Origin: Saccoglossus kowalevskii | Lineage: Eukaryota; Hemichordata; Enteropneusta; Harrimaniidae | DNA: 27,385 bases | Assembly: GCF_000003605.2 (NCBI RefSeq) | Contig: NW_003108597.1 | Location: forward strand, 12,238-39,622 | Direction of reading: 5' to 3' | Shown here: positions 1 to 8,860 of the stretch, in pieces | Position numbering within the stretch: the stretch's first letter is position 1 | Layout of the letters: each line of letters begins with the position of its first letter | Notes under the pieces: generated by a model | Told to the model about the DNA's origin: nothing | Databases searched by the model: none | The model's input: only the letters and a program-made list of their open reading frames with translations | Translations under genes and position numbers: made by a program

Positions 1-510
1 CTTTATATACTGCCGAGCCATTACAACTCATAGCTTGAGACTAAAAGCAAAACTGTGCAAAGTTCTCATTCTCAAAAAACAACATACACGACATCACGTT
101 TGAACCAGTCTAAAGTTCATTTTGTTGCGTGTTTGCGTTTGAATAACTGAATACATATAATAGTGCATTCTGGTGATTGCACACCCTTCCTTGTCTAGGG
201 GGTTTAAAAGTCCCAGCACTGCAGTGCTTTCTGTTAAATAATAATAATTAAGATAAACAACCACTGTGCTTGGTTATCATGGTCAAGGTCATTATAATAT
301 GTTACTAAATATATGCCAACCTTATTGTAGGTTTGAACATAGATCTTAAAAATAAATGTATTTTTAAAGTCTATGATTTGAATATTGCGGGAAACAGCCA
401 GTACAATTGAAGTGTTGACATGAAAGGGGGTTGGGTTCACAATATATTGTTAATCATTAAAATAGAAATAACCCCGTACCAATTAGAAATAATAATAACG
501 AACACACCCA

Positions 511-565
511 ATGTTTATCCGTACAGGATCTAAAGCTTACCCAATTCCAATAAATTTTCAGAATG
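511..565 (+). CDS. Tentative first coding exon of the CARD/TRADD-N gene
   Basis: An ATG at 511 opens a frame of 18 codons that ends one base into a codon at a GTAATT donor (566). This matches the phase-1 acceptor at 646/647 across an 81-base intron with a long poly-T tract. In favour: phase agreement, and other introns here are as short as 95 bases. Against: weak start context (C at -3) and no recognisable sequence. The real first exon could instead be upstream of the window. Confidence 0.3.
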
Positions 566-3500
566 GTAATTTCGTATTTCCATTTTTTGCGGCATTAGAC
601 GCAAGGTAGTAAGGATGTTATAAATAAACTTGTTTTTTTTTTTCAGGAGATGTACACATATCACTAGTCCCTACAGAAACAGTACGGGATTCCGGCATTG
701 GAGATGATGTCACGAAAGAGAACCAAGGCACTACTAGAAGTAACGAAGAGGACGAAAACCAAATATCGCATCCACGCAAGCACGTAGTTAATGACCAATC
801 GCGAGATTCGGGGATACAACATCTCAGAAACATATCAGAAGAACATATAAGAAGCAGTGGAAAAGAAAAGGACACCAGTAAACAAGAATTAGAATTCCCA
901 ATATGTGGTAAATAGAATACCAAGTTTACTTACAATACATCACAACTTATTTTTTTTTCAATTCTGCATTCAAAGCTAACTAAATTTTTATCTTATGCTT
1001 AGGGAGCAAAAATTACGGGGACCCACACGACAAAAATAGAGACTACGTGAAAGATGTACACGCACAAAGAGCAGTAGTCATCGACCAGACTGCTACTTCG
1101 GTAAATCGCGATAGCGGCTATTTCGGGAAAAGCTCGGCATCTCACAAAGGAAAAAAGTTAGGTCGACGAAGCTGCTCAATTCGATTGAAGCATGACGCTC
1201 GTCCCACGAGAAGACGCCGCGGCAAGAGATCTTCTAGCACTGCGAAGAGCTGTGCTGACAGTATTGAATATGACAGTAAACAAAACAGCCCCAAACACAG
1301 CGACGGTGAATACGAGGACGTATTTGAAGAAGAGAGTCAAAAACTACACGAACCTATCGGTGCAACATCTTCGCTGTCAAGTCTTTGCCAAGGTACACAG
1401 TAATGTTGTTATTATTTCTTTATTTCACATTATAAATCTTTGTGTGTTCCTGGGCATGTGAATACAGAACAGCAGTCTAATGATTTGTGTTTCATATTTT
1501 CAGCTGACTTTCCGCTATACTTGATGAAACTATACGAAGACCGGATTATCGAAAAAGAAGACATGTCTCGTATAAGGTCCGTGAACGAGCTCAGTATGAA
1601 AGTGTCCATCCTCGCAGAGATGTTTGAACAAAAAGGAATAATCTGCACAACACACAACGCAACTTTAAAAGAATTCAAATCATTATCAATGCGACCATTA
1701 ATTGACCCTCTTCGTCGAAATTTAACTAAACTCATTGACGATCTGGAGGCAAAATATATTACTGACCGGTTAATCGCCGCAGGAGTCATTTCCGGTAGCG
1801 CTTATGACAGTGTTATGTCGAGACGAACGCGACGTGAGCAGGCCGAAGAACTTCTTATCTACCAACTGCCACCAACACAAAAAGCCTACGTGATATTCAA
1901 AGACTCGTTGAAGGAAAATTATTACCATTTGTGGGAACTCTTGGACGAGTGTGAAAAGAAAGGTGTCCCCAAACAAGACTTAATATGTAAGTATAATTGC
2001 ATTCTGTTATTTCATCCATTCAAATTGTACAAACCATATATAAATCCTGATCATTAACACGGTAATTAAATATGGAAAATGCATCACGTTGTCATTTTTT
2101 TCTTATAAATCATAGTATCTTTAATATCCCAGGTCAAACTACGGCGGGGCCGGATGCCAAAGACCCAACTACGAAAACGTACGAACTTTCAGGTAACTGA
2201 ACTAAACCTAGCTCTTTACACATTTTTGTTGTGCCTACGTGGATATTTATGTTGAAAAACTTGCTCTGTAAAGTACTCAATTAATACAATGGCATTAAAC
2301 TTTTACCCACCTTGTTCAGTTAATTTAGATTTACGAGGCAAACTTGACGAGAAAACCAAATCAACAATAGAACACTTTCTTGCTCACAAACTTCGTGAAA
2401 TCACCAAATCATTTGATGTCCTGGGCGAACATTCAGCCGCAGTCGTAGACGTTCACTTTGCGTGTATATTATTGCACTTACAAGTGTCTGGTGAGCATGG
2501 AGTGAAAACATTACTTCGTGATAGTAGGAATGGGAAATTGGAGGAATTATTCACCAAACTACTAATTACAGACGATGTGAAGGAAATGGCCGGCGACAAC
2601 GACATCATTGTCAAAGTGACGATTACAGACTCTGAATTTCAGCGAATTTCCAGTGAATTGGGCGAAGACAGTGAAGAGCTCGACGGTGGGCCGGACTCGA
2701 ATGATACTGTTGGCAAACCACAGAAGTTTCGTGAACGGCATAATACATTTAAAGGTATGGTATCTCAGCAATACATCTAGTCAACATACATATTCGATTT
2801 TGTTTACGTCCTTATAATCTAATAGTTACCGTTTTAGTAGACCACATCACAGATCAATATGAAATTCACATATATGATGTTCCTAGAAATGTATAACAAA
2901 TCTTAGTTTTCTTTGTTTTAGATTTTCCAGCCGTAGACTGTTTTGAAATAGTCAACATTTCCCACAACTCCATCAGTGTTCGTTTTTCGACGTCTTTGGT
3001 CGACCATACTGCGTTTCGTGTTACGTGCATACGATGTGACAACAACCGTTCTGGAATAACCGAATTCGTGAAACCAAATATGAATTCATGGACATTCAGT
3101 GGATTACACGCGGGAACACATCGACTGTCCGTATCGCTTTTGTGCGGTGACCGTGAAAACGCTATTTCGGGTCCTCTATCAACTAAACTAGCTAAGATTC
3201 GTGAGTATATTTACTTGGGACTTTAGGACGTATAGAAATGCTCACTAATTATTTGGACTTGAATCGCAAGCAGACTTTGATCGGGGTTTTAAAAATGCGT
3301 CAATCGAAACCAGTGTGAATTTATCGCCAATATTTCGTTTATGCCAACAAAATCGCATATATTTCAATTACTGGCGATGGGTCTCTGTTCAAAATTACTT
3401 CAAGCTGTTTAAATATATTGCCAGCAAATGAAACAACCTCAAACCTAAGTCCAAACACTGTATTTATTTAACTATAGATTCCAGATCACGCACGATGCTG

Positions 3501-5545
3501 ACCCGATTCCGGTCACTGAAATCACGGGTTCGCCAGAAGTCGTCCCATAAGCCATTGCCAAACATTGCCAGATCAGACGACCTGCCAGGTGAGCATAGTG
3601 GTGCGATGTACAAATGATAACACTGAGACCGTAGATGAATGTGATGTAAATGTGTTCAAATTTAACTTAAGGGCGGTGGTCGTCGCGCAGCTTGTGAATA
3701 GACCATTTTCCGTTCACTGCGAGATCTCGCGTTATGCGTGAAATCCAACGTAAAACAGGACAAACAAAGGTCATAGCGTCGTAGTGGCGACAAACATCGC
3801 AAGGGATTCGACAAACGATCGCCCTTTCGATGTGAGATACGAAATAAAATAATTCGATTTCAAAATCAAATCGTTCAATTTTTGCGGCAGCCGTTCGGCG
3901 CGCTTCTTTCACGCAGCTCGCGAGATCTCACAGTTGAACGCAAAATCGGACCTATTTGATGTAAACAAACAACGAATTTTACACGCGTTGTGTACGTCGC
4001 TATTAGTCCCATATTGAACAGGACGCGGCACGACGACAACCGCCCTTTAAAAATGCAATTCGAACGAGAATATGTATTTTTGAATATTGTTGCTCGATAC
4101 TTGATGAATACATTGGACTAGGACTTATCATAACCTGAAAACGGCGTCATTGTAGCACACATATGAGTATTCGTTCGATGAAGCAATGACATACTCAAAT
4201 ACTCGTGTGCACTGGTTGTTTTTGAACGTACAATAGCAATTACTGCACATGCGTATTAGTGGTTATGATCTTTCATCTAACGAATACTGATGTGTATGTG
4301 TTTTCGTCCATATTGCATTTTTAATGCAATCATTACGCGCCTTATACAAACATACAATATACTTATAATCACGTATAACCTGTTTTTGCTATAGATAGTG
4401 GTGTATATACAGATGAGAATAACGAAGCGATCGGCGACAGTAATGTGAATATAAGTGATTCCAAATTGCGCGTGGAAAATAAAACGGACGAAATGTCAGC
4501 AAACGCAAAGATTAACACCGCAGCCACTACTCTGCTCCCCAAGCCACGCCTTTCGAGATCGTGTAGCCGCAGTAAGTCGTTCCGTCAACCACGAAAACGT
4601 TCTAACGCAGTGAGTGGGAAAAGACCCGTGATAGCGAGAAGAGCTCCAAACGACGGAGTCACAACCGTTGTATCAAATTCAAAACCTGTTAGCAATATTG
4701 TAGAAGATGACTCGCTGTGCTCCAAAAATGGTTAGTATTTTTCATAAGTCGGAAGCCGTCACAGTTTCCTTTGAGATAGATCTGGAAACCTCTTTCTCAG
4801 TTCACCTGAAAGCCTCTCCCACAGAAAACTGTGAGGGCTCCCACCTCCCAACAAAAATTTACGCACATTTATGTACTCTCCATAATAGTTATACATCGAT
4901 GAGCAGGGATATATTTGGTATCATCCTCGAAAACTACTGTAATTATATCCTTTTATTCAGTTTCCTCGCTCTTGTTGTGATGACCGGTAAAGGAATCATT
5001 TTATTCATTTCGATAATCTAAAATCTGTTTGTGCTTTATCCACATACAAGTATTTTAGAACGAGTGTTCAAGCGACTCCAGAGTTCAATTAAAAAAGATA
5101 TATAAATCATATAAGCTTATGATGAAACTACCTACGTTCATTGACCAACATACGCAGACAGTGAAAATGATAGCAGCTTTAAAAAATCCATTTGTTATAT
5201 TTTTGCATTAAATGGTATTTTTAAGATTTCACAGAGCCAAATTTGGGTGCAGGATGTGTTTACCCATAGCTGGCGAAATCATGAACCAAATGTATTGCAC
5301 ACAGTGAATTTTAATGAGGAAAATTATTTTTTTTCTCCCGTCTTTCCCCCATTCGTTCGTTATACCATAACTTCTATCAATATATTGCAGATTCGAAGAT
5401 AACAGCTGGTGCCGGTGTTTCTCTTCCATCACATACCAATAATGAAGACTTAACCAACTGCCACATGAAATCAGCGATTGTGATTCAACGACAACAGGAT
5501 ACTAACCACAAGGGGAGAGACAGCGGTATTTTTGACGAAGAATAG
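511..5545 (+). CDS. Multi-exon death-fold adaptor: DED-like/CARD, TRADD-N-like, FN3, DSG motifs
   Basis: Spliced gene with confident coding exons 647-907, 1003-1392, 1504-1986, 2133-2192, 2320-2754, 2922-3200, 3478-3588, 4395-4730 and 5391-5545, and a tentative first exon 511-565. All introns are GT-AG and phase 1. With the tentative start the product is about 854 residues. Order: acidic/basic disordered N-terminus with three R-D-S-G motifs, DED-like helices plus CARD, short linker, TRADD-N-like domain, FN3 domain, basic Ser/Arg-rich exons, and a C-terminus ending R-D-S-G-I-F-D-E-E. No signal peptide or membrane segment is visible in the confident exons, so a cytosolic signalling adaptor is inferred. 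CARD, DED and TRADD-N are known homotypic or TRAF-type interaction modules in NF-kB and cell-death pathways. I do not recognise an orthologue, and this domain order is unfamiliar. The true start may lie upstream of the window. Confidence 0.82.
647..907 (+). CDS. Exon: disordered N-terminal region with two RDSGI motifs
   Basis: The acceptor is a poly-T tract ending TTTCAG (641-646); the donor GTAAAT is at 908. The exon is 261 bases, phase 1-1. It is rich in Asp, Glu, Asn, Ser and Arg, with no hydrophobic core, so disorder is predicted. It carries R-D-S-G-I-G-D-D (685-708) and R-D-S-G-I-Q-H-L (802-825). The stretch GGGATTCCGG at 687-696 recurs in the second exon of the downstream ZU5-UPA-Death gene, suggesting related exons. 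Confidence 0.8.
1003..1392 (+). CDS. Exon: RDSGYF motif and Arg/Ser-rich basic segment
   Basis: The acceptor AG is at 1001-1002 and the donor GTACAC at 1393. The exon is 390 bases, phase 1-1. It encodes R-D-S-G-Y-F-G-K-S (1107-1133), then clusters of basic residues (G-R-R-S-C-S and R-R-R-R-G-K-R-S-S-S) that could act as nuclear localisation or phosphorylation sites, then an acidic stretch E-Y-E-D-V-F-E-E-E before the linker to the death-fold exon. No globular domain is recognised. Confidence 0.8.
1504..1986 (+). CDS. Exon: DED-like helices followed by a CARD
   Basis: The acceptor TTTTCAG ends at 1503; the donor is a consensus GTAAGT at 1987. The exon is 161 codons, phase 1-1. From about 1701 to 1960 the sequence fits a CARD: L-R-R-N opening helix, L-I-D-D-L, an I-T-D-R-L-I-A-A-G-V-I turn, then T-R-R-E-Q-A-E-E-L-L and a final F-K-D-S-L / L-W-E-L-L helix. 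Upstream (about 1510-1700), K-L-Y-E-D-R-I-I, R-I-R-S-V-N-E-L, E-M-F-E-Q-K-G-I-I and L-K-E-F-K-S-L resemble helices 3-6 of a death effector domain. The CARD call is firm; the DED call is weaker, and that part could be an atypical or truncated death fold. Such modules assemble homotypically with caspases, adaptors or receptors. Confidence 0.8.
2133..2192 (+). CDS. Short linker exon
   Basis: A 60-base phase 1-1 exon between AG at 2131-2132 and GTAACT at 2193. It encodes 20 mostly polar residues (T, K, D, G, P) and joins in frame the CARD exon to the TRADD-N-like exon. No motif is recognised. Its support is the phase match and the absence of stops, so it could be optional. Confidence 0.6.
2320..2754 (+). 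CDS. Exon: TRADD-N-like domain
   Basis: The acceptor is taken as TTTTACCCACCTTGTTCAG ending at 2319, because it has a good pyrimidine tract and restores phase 1; an ATG at 2289 is then intronic. The donor GTATGG is at 2755; 435 bases, phase 1-1. The core (about 2445-2660) has V-V-D-V-H-F, a helix ending S-R-N-G-K-L-E-E-L, L-L-I-T-D-D-V-K-E-M, V-K-V-T-I-T-D-S-E-F. This is the pattern I associate with TRADD-N-like domains of invertebrate NLR and death-domain proteins. A long amphipathic helix precedes the core and an acidic tail follows. The domain call rests on pattern memory and needs a profile search. Confidence 0.72.
2922..3200 (+). CDS. Exon: fibronectin type III domain
   Basis: The acceptor TTTTAG ends at 2921 (a second in-phase CCAG lies 9 bases on at 2930); the donor GTGAGT is at 3201. 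The exon is 93 codons, phase 1-1, the classical FN3 single-exon unit. Features: N-S-I-S-V-R-F-S (B strand, F replacing the usual W), F-R-V-T-C-I-R-C (C strand), W-T-F-S-G-L-H-A-G-T-H-R-L-S-V-S-L (E-F region, matching the G-L-x-P-G-T-x-Y-x-V-x-V signature with changes) and a final G-P-L-S-T. FN3 in an apparently cytosolic CARD protein is unusual. Confidence 0.72.
3478..3588 (+). CDS. Exon: short basic S-R-S-R segment
   Basis: The acceptor AG is at 3476-3477 and the donor GTGAGC at 3589; 111 bases, phase 1-1. It encodes 37 residues rich in Arg, Lys and Ser, beginning H-S-R-S-R-T and containing S-L-K-S-R-V-R-Q-K. An exon of the neighbouring ZU5-UPA-Death gene (13411-13614) also begins D-S-R-S-R-S, so the two may be related. 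Confidence 0.65.
3667..4050. mobile_element. MITE-like element with TTAA flanks inside an intron
   Basis: Terminal inverted repeats: 3671-3689 begins GGGCGGTGGTCGTCG, and 4028-4046 read on the minus strand begins AGGGCGGTTGTCGTCG. Both ends are flanked by TTAA (3667-3670 and 4047-4050). Length is about 376 bases. The interior has two GAGATCTC palindromes and no transposase. TTAA duplications are typical of piggyBac-type transposons, so a non-autonomous element of that type is inferred. It fills nearly half of the 806-base intron 3589-4394; the rest holds only weak imperfect palindromes around 4155-4300. Confidence 0.7.
4395..4730 (+). CDS. Exon: DSGVYT motif plus Arg/Ser-rich region
   Basis: The acceptor CTATAG ends at 4394 and the donor GTTAGT is at 4731; 336 bases, phase 1-1. 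The exon opens directly with D-S-G-V-Y-T-D-E (4395-4417), a D-S-G-x-x-T variant of the phosphodegron consensus. It continues as a low-complexity polar region with R-L-S-R-S-C-S-R-S-K-S, then R-K-R-S and K-R-P basic clusters. Disorder is predicted. Confidence 0.75.
4731..5390 (+). other. Intron of 660 bases without recognised elements
   Basis: The phase-1 intron before the terminal exon. An open frame running to 5021 overlaps it, but it is out of frame with the exon and ends in an AT-rich hydrophobic stretch, so it is taken as chance. No RNA gene or clear repeat is seen. Confidence 0.5.
5391..5545 (+). CDS. Terminal exon ending RDSGIFDEE
   Basis: The acceptor ATATTGCAG ends at 5390, phase 1. 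Fifty codons lead to TAG at 5543-5545. The last nine residues are R-D-S-G-I-F-D-E-E, with acidic residues where other D-S-G motifs have phospho-acceptors. A possible donor at 5526 inside the motif would splice in phase to a candidate exon at 6465, but retention of the D-S-G-I motif favours termination here. Confidence 0.72.
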
Positions 5546-5681
5546 AATTTTTGAAACCTGTAATATTGAAATATGCCATAATTTTATACTGTTTCTAACA
5601 TACTTTAAACATGTATTTTGGCTAGCATGTTATTTTAGCTAATTTAGCTAATGTGTAATCAAGACGTCCCCAACAATTAGA

Positions 5682-5752
5682 TTTTTGACACTTTAGCTAA
5701 ATTAAAATTCTGTTAAAACATACATTGAGATAATTCGCTAAAATGTCAAAAA
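5682..5752. repeat. Short foldback downstream of the CARD/TRADD-N gene
   Basis: Arms 5682-5700 and 5734-5752 (TTTTTGACA...TAGC type) are complementary at 17 of 19 positions around a 33-base loop. It lies 137 bases after the stop at 5545, so it may sit in the 3' UTR or be a small mobile remnant. A variant polyadenylation hexamer ATTAAA lies in the loop at 5701-5706. Confidence 0.5.
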
Positions 5753-6464
5753 GCTATTTCAACATGTTTTACAGTACATTTTAGACGGCATATTTGTAAC
5801 AAAAAAAAGATATTATGAAATTATTTATAAAGATTACGGCAAAGTATACACGAAGGCATTACAGATTGTACGATGCGTTTTCGTACATGTTTTCCCTGCT
5901 TGTTAGTAATAATGTAATGACATACTCAAAACTGGTGGCGCTCTCACGTTCTTCTCGTTCGGGCATTTTTATCGCCCTGCAACCACCACGGTGAAAACTC
6001 TCAGAACAAAAAATCAGCACCAAAATACTACAACATTTATAGAAGAGGTGTGTCTGCAAAATCATAAAGCTTGAACAAGAACAAACTTAGACCTGCTATT
6101 TATTTTTTTGAAGAAGGGATGAGAACGAGGTGAAATCACAAGATCACCATTTTGAAAATGTGACTCATTTATCTATTAACGAATAACGAAACTTTATGTT
6201 CTCACGTTCGCATCAAATCAGGCATTTTGATTTTTCACCAACAAATCAAACCTGGTCTCCAGGGTAGTAAAACGCATTGATCTTCCGACAGAGCATAGCG
6301 GTCAGAAAACGAAAGACTGCTACCTTACTCTGTCTTGCAGGTCAAATATTTGTTCAAATTTCAGTAGGTTATAAGGAGACATATAAAATGAAAAGATCAA
6401 CGCCTCTCACTCAATACACAAATCATTGAAGCATCTCCATCCATCTTTCATTGTTTCGCTTTAG

Positions 6465-6502
6465 AGTCTGGCGATGATGTTGGATACCAAGTTAGAAATT
6501 AA
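6465..6502 (+). CDS. Candidate alternative terminal exon (weak)
   Basis: A strong pyrimidine tract ending CGCTTTAG (6457-6464) is followed, in phase 1, by E-S-G-D-D-V-G-Y-Q-V-R-N and TAA at 6500-6502. A donor inside the last exon of the upstream gene (5526) has the right phase and would create an alternative C-terminus. The donor GTATTT is poor and the exon is tiny, so this may be chance. Confidence 0.2.
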
Positions 6503-6630
6503 CTCGTAGTTGCCAATTGTTGAAATGCCTCCAGTCATGTAATTGGAACAGTGCCAGAATCATGGAAAGCTCCCTGTATTTTTGCATCAGCTTTGTCCAA
6601 TAAGTGTTGTAATTATGACATTGATGTTAC

Positions 6631-6789
6631 CAGTAATTTCTCTGGTACAACATGAATCATTGGGAATGGTGGAAATGCATACACGTCCAGACCCACCCAC
6701 AATATTACCATTGCATACTTCGCATTTGTCTAATGGTCCACGGGAAATAATAATACCCTTTGAAGTCAAACAGACAGACTGCCAACAGA
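6631..6789 (-). CDS. Candidate minus-strand cysteine-rich exon (weak)
   Basis: On the minus strand an acceptor TATTATCCAG precedes 6789 and a donor GTAACA follows 6631. This gives a 159-base, phase 1-1 open exon with seven cysteines: C-W-Q-S-V-C, D-K-C-E-V-C-N-G, G-R-V-C and S-C-C. The D-K-C-x-V-C-x-G piece loosely recalls extracellular cysteine-rich modules, but no family is assigned. An overlapping plus-strand open frame (6543-6797) looks less protein-like. Partner exons were not found. Confidence 0.2.
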
Positions 6790-7129
6790 CTGGATAATAG
6801 ACGTATTTTTTAAAACTATATCTTATATTTTCATTTTTTCTACCCGCTGGTTCGGGCTTAAATGTACATTTCCTTTTTTTTTAAGTAAGACATAACACAT
6901 TCAACTAGGGTGATATTGTCAAGTGAAAAAAAACAACTGTGAATTATTTCTGTCATCACGAAGCATACCATGCTTAACTATCATAAACATCATGTTTCGC
7001 ATTATTTAATACTCGCACTCGATAGGGCACTCAGTGCCGTGTGTATGTGTCCATGTTATAACTTGAAAGGAAAAATAAATAAATACAGATTTCAAATTGT
7101 ATCCCTACATCACCCACATGACCAGCAAC

Positions 7130-8340
7130 CTGTCAGGAACAAAAGATCAAAGGTAAACATCACATCATGTGTTTTTAAACTATTTAATATAAAAAAATGG
7201 GAAAAATTCACAAGTCCTGGCTACATTTTGAGGTCAAAATTTAAGGTCACAGTACGAGTGTATGCATCGTATATAACTACAAGGGGTACTCGTATCCAGA
7301 GTCTGTGCAAATTTGTTTCCCCATGTGACTCATAACATCTGAGCGCATTATTGTGCTACAATGGAATAGCTATGAACTTCGAACTTGGAACGCATATTCC
7401 CGATGCAACCCACAGAACATGAATTTTAGAAATAAAATGTCAAAGGTTAAGACCACGGTATGTTTTTTCGTACAATAATTACATGGGAAAATAACCAGCC
7501 CCTCCACATTTAGCACACATATTCCCCGTGTGATTTGTACGTCCTTTTGGACTCAAAGTTTAAAGTTACAGTTTGGATTTATGAATATTCGTTATATAAC
7601 TCTAGAATGAAATTTAAACTTGTCATACATGTTTTCCATGCGACTCTCAAAACATAAGTATATTTTCGGGACATAAGTCAAATGTCAGGGTCACCGTAGT
7701 TTTTGTTCAGTATGAACTACAAAGAGAATGACTAGCAACTTTAAACTTGGCATACACGTTTCCTAAACGACTCGCACTACCCGATAACAATGTTATGGTC
7801 ACATTTCAGAGTCGTAATGTGTATTTTTCATTTTATTTTATTTATTTATTCAATCGGATGACCTACAGGACAAAATTCCCAATTACAGGATCCACAAAAT
7901 ACAGAAATACACAAAAATGGGTTAAACAAATCTTACATTACACACAAATAAAGAAAACCAACAAACAACAAAATTACTTGTTAAAAAACTTCAATATAGT
8001 AGTCTTAAAAACATTAAACCTATTAAAAAAATAAATTGATTGCGATAGGACTCGAGGAAAAAAGAATATTTCCTTACATTAATTCTTGAATAGGTAATGC
8101 GAAAAAGGGTTGTATGCCCCAAAACGCGTTGCACATTAAAATTTTAGCAAAATAAGGGAATAACCATCTTCAAACTTATAAATACTCCTTATGTGATTTC
8201 ATCCCCTAGTTACATTTCAAAGTCAAATGTCAAGGTCACATTATATTAGTATGTATGTTCACAATACTGTTACCAAAAATACCCAAAAAATACTACATTT
8301 AAAATTTACACGCATGTGACCCGGAAGACGATTGTCATAG
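7130..8340. repeat. Degenerate 95-125-base tandem repeats
   Basis: A word like AAGGTCACAGT/AAAGTTACAGT recurs near 7150, 7240, 7445, 7560, 7690 and 8230. Each is followed by an A/T tract and mostly by a companion word like ACATGTTTCCCATGTGACTC near 7310, 7515, 7630, 7755 and 8305. Units are strongly diverged, so an old satellite or dispersed repeat is likely. Open frames inside it (6970-7335, 7747-8034) are not credible genes. Confidence 0.55.
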
Positions 8341-8489
8341 TAATATATGTGTCTTTGATGGTTGGTACATATGTTTCTTACATTTGAAACAAGAGTGTCA
8401 CCGAAGTTACGAAGTGGGCTAATTCCTAATATGAGATTTCTTATGAGTAAAAGAAATGTTATGTTGAGCTTTAGAAAGTAATGCCAATA

Positions 8490-8860
8490 TTTCTATGAAT
8501 ATGACGTCATGCCGCGTCGGGTTCGATATGGGCCCCATGCGGCGTATCTAATCTAATGCATTATTTGTGTGCACAAAACTCGTACGCTCACTGCACGTCT
8601 ATGGCGCTTTTGAACCATTGTGTAATTGCTGTAACTTTATTTGACACATGATATACTGCCTTTCAGAACGCAGCTCTAGAAATCAACGTAGGCATAACGT
8701 CACACGTCTGTTTGGGGAGGGGAGGGTAATCGTAATATGGGTGAACGCCTGAGACAAAATCACGAGACACGTTGGACGTGTATACCGACACGACATTGAA
8801 AGCTTTAACCGAGCTTTCGAGCCACCAAAACGTAACGCGCAATGTATTTCCATTGTAAGA
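8490..8860. promoter_or_regulatory. GC-richer patch with a perfect CRE
   Basis: Against an AT-rich background this stretch has many CpG dinucleotides and a full palindromic TGACGTCA at 8502-8509, followed by a short GC-rich hairpin (CATGCCGC...GCGGCG, 8508-8545) and a second AACGTCAC half-site near 8697. It lies about 0.8-1.1 kb upstream of the first coding exon of the ZU5-UPA-Death gene, so a promoter or enhancer role is possible. There is no direct evidence. Confidence 0.3.

Noticed and set aside
618-923. Minus-strand 101-codon open frame
   Set aside because: Shadow of the coding exon 647-907 on the other strand.
2289-2319. ATG at 2289 as start of a separate TRADD-N gene
   Set aside because: A better acceptor ending at 2319 restores phase 1 with the upstream exons, and the residues before 2320 add nothing recognisable.
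3667-3912. Minus-strand 81-codon open frame
   Set aside because: Lies wholly within the TTAA-flanked MITE; no transposase similarity seen.
4707-5021. Open frame overlapping the end of exon 4395-4730
   Set aside because: It is in a different frame from the exon, crosses its donor site, and ends in AT-driven hydrophobic codons.
8505-8545. GC-rich hairpin with GGGTTCGA word as a tRNA gene
   Set aside because: No A-box, no cloverleaf pairing and wrong spacing; no tRNA or rRNA gene was found in the window.
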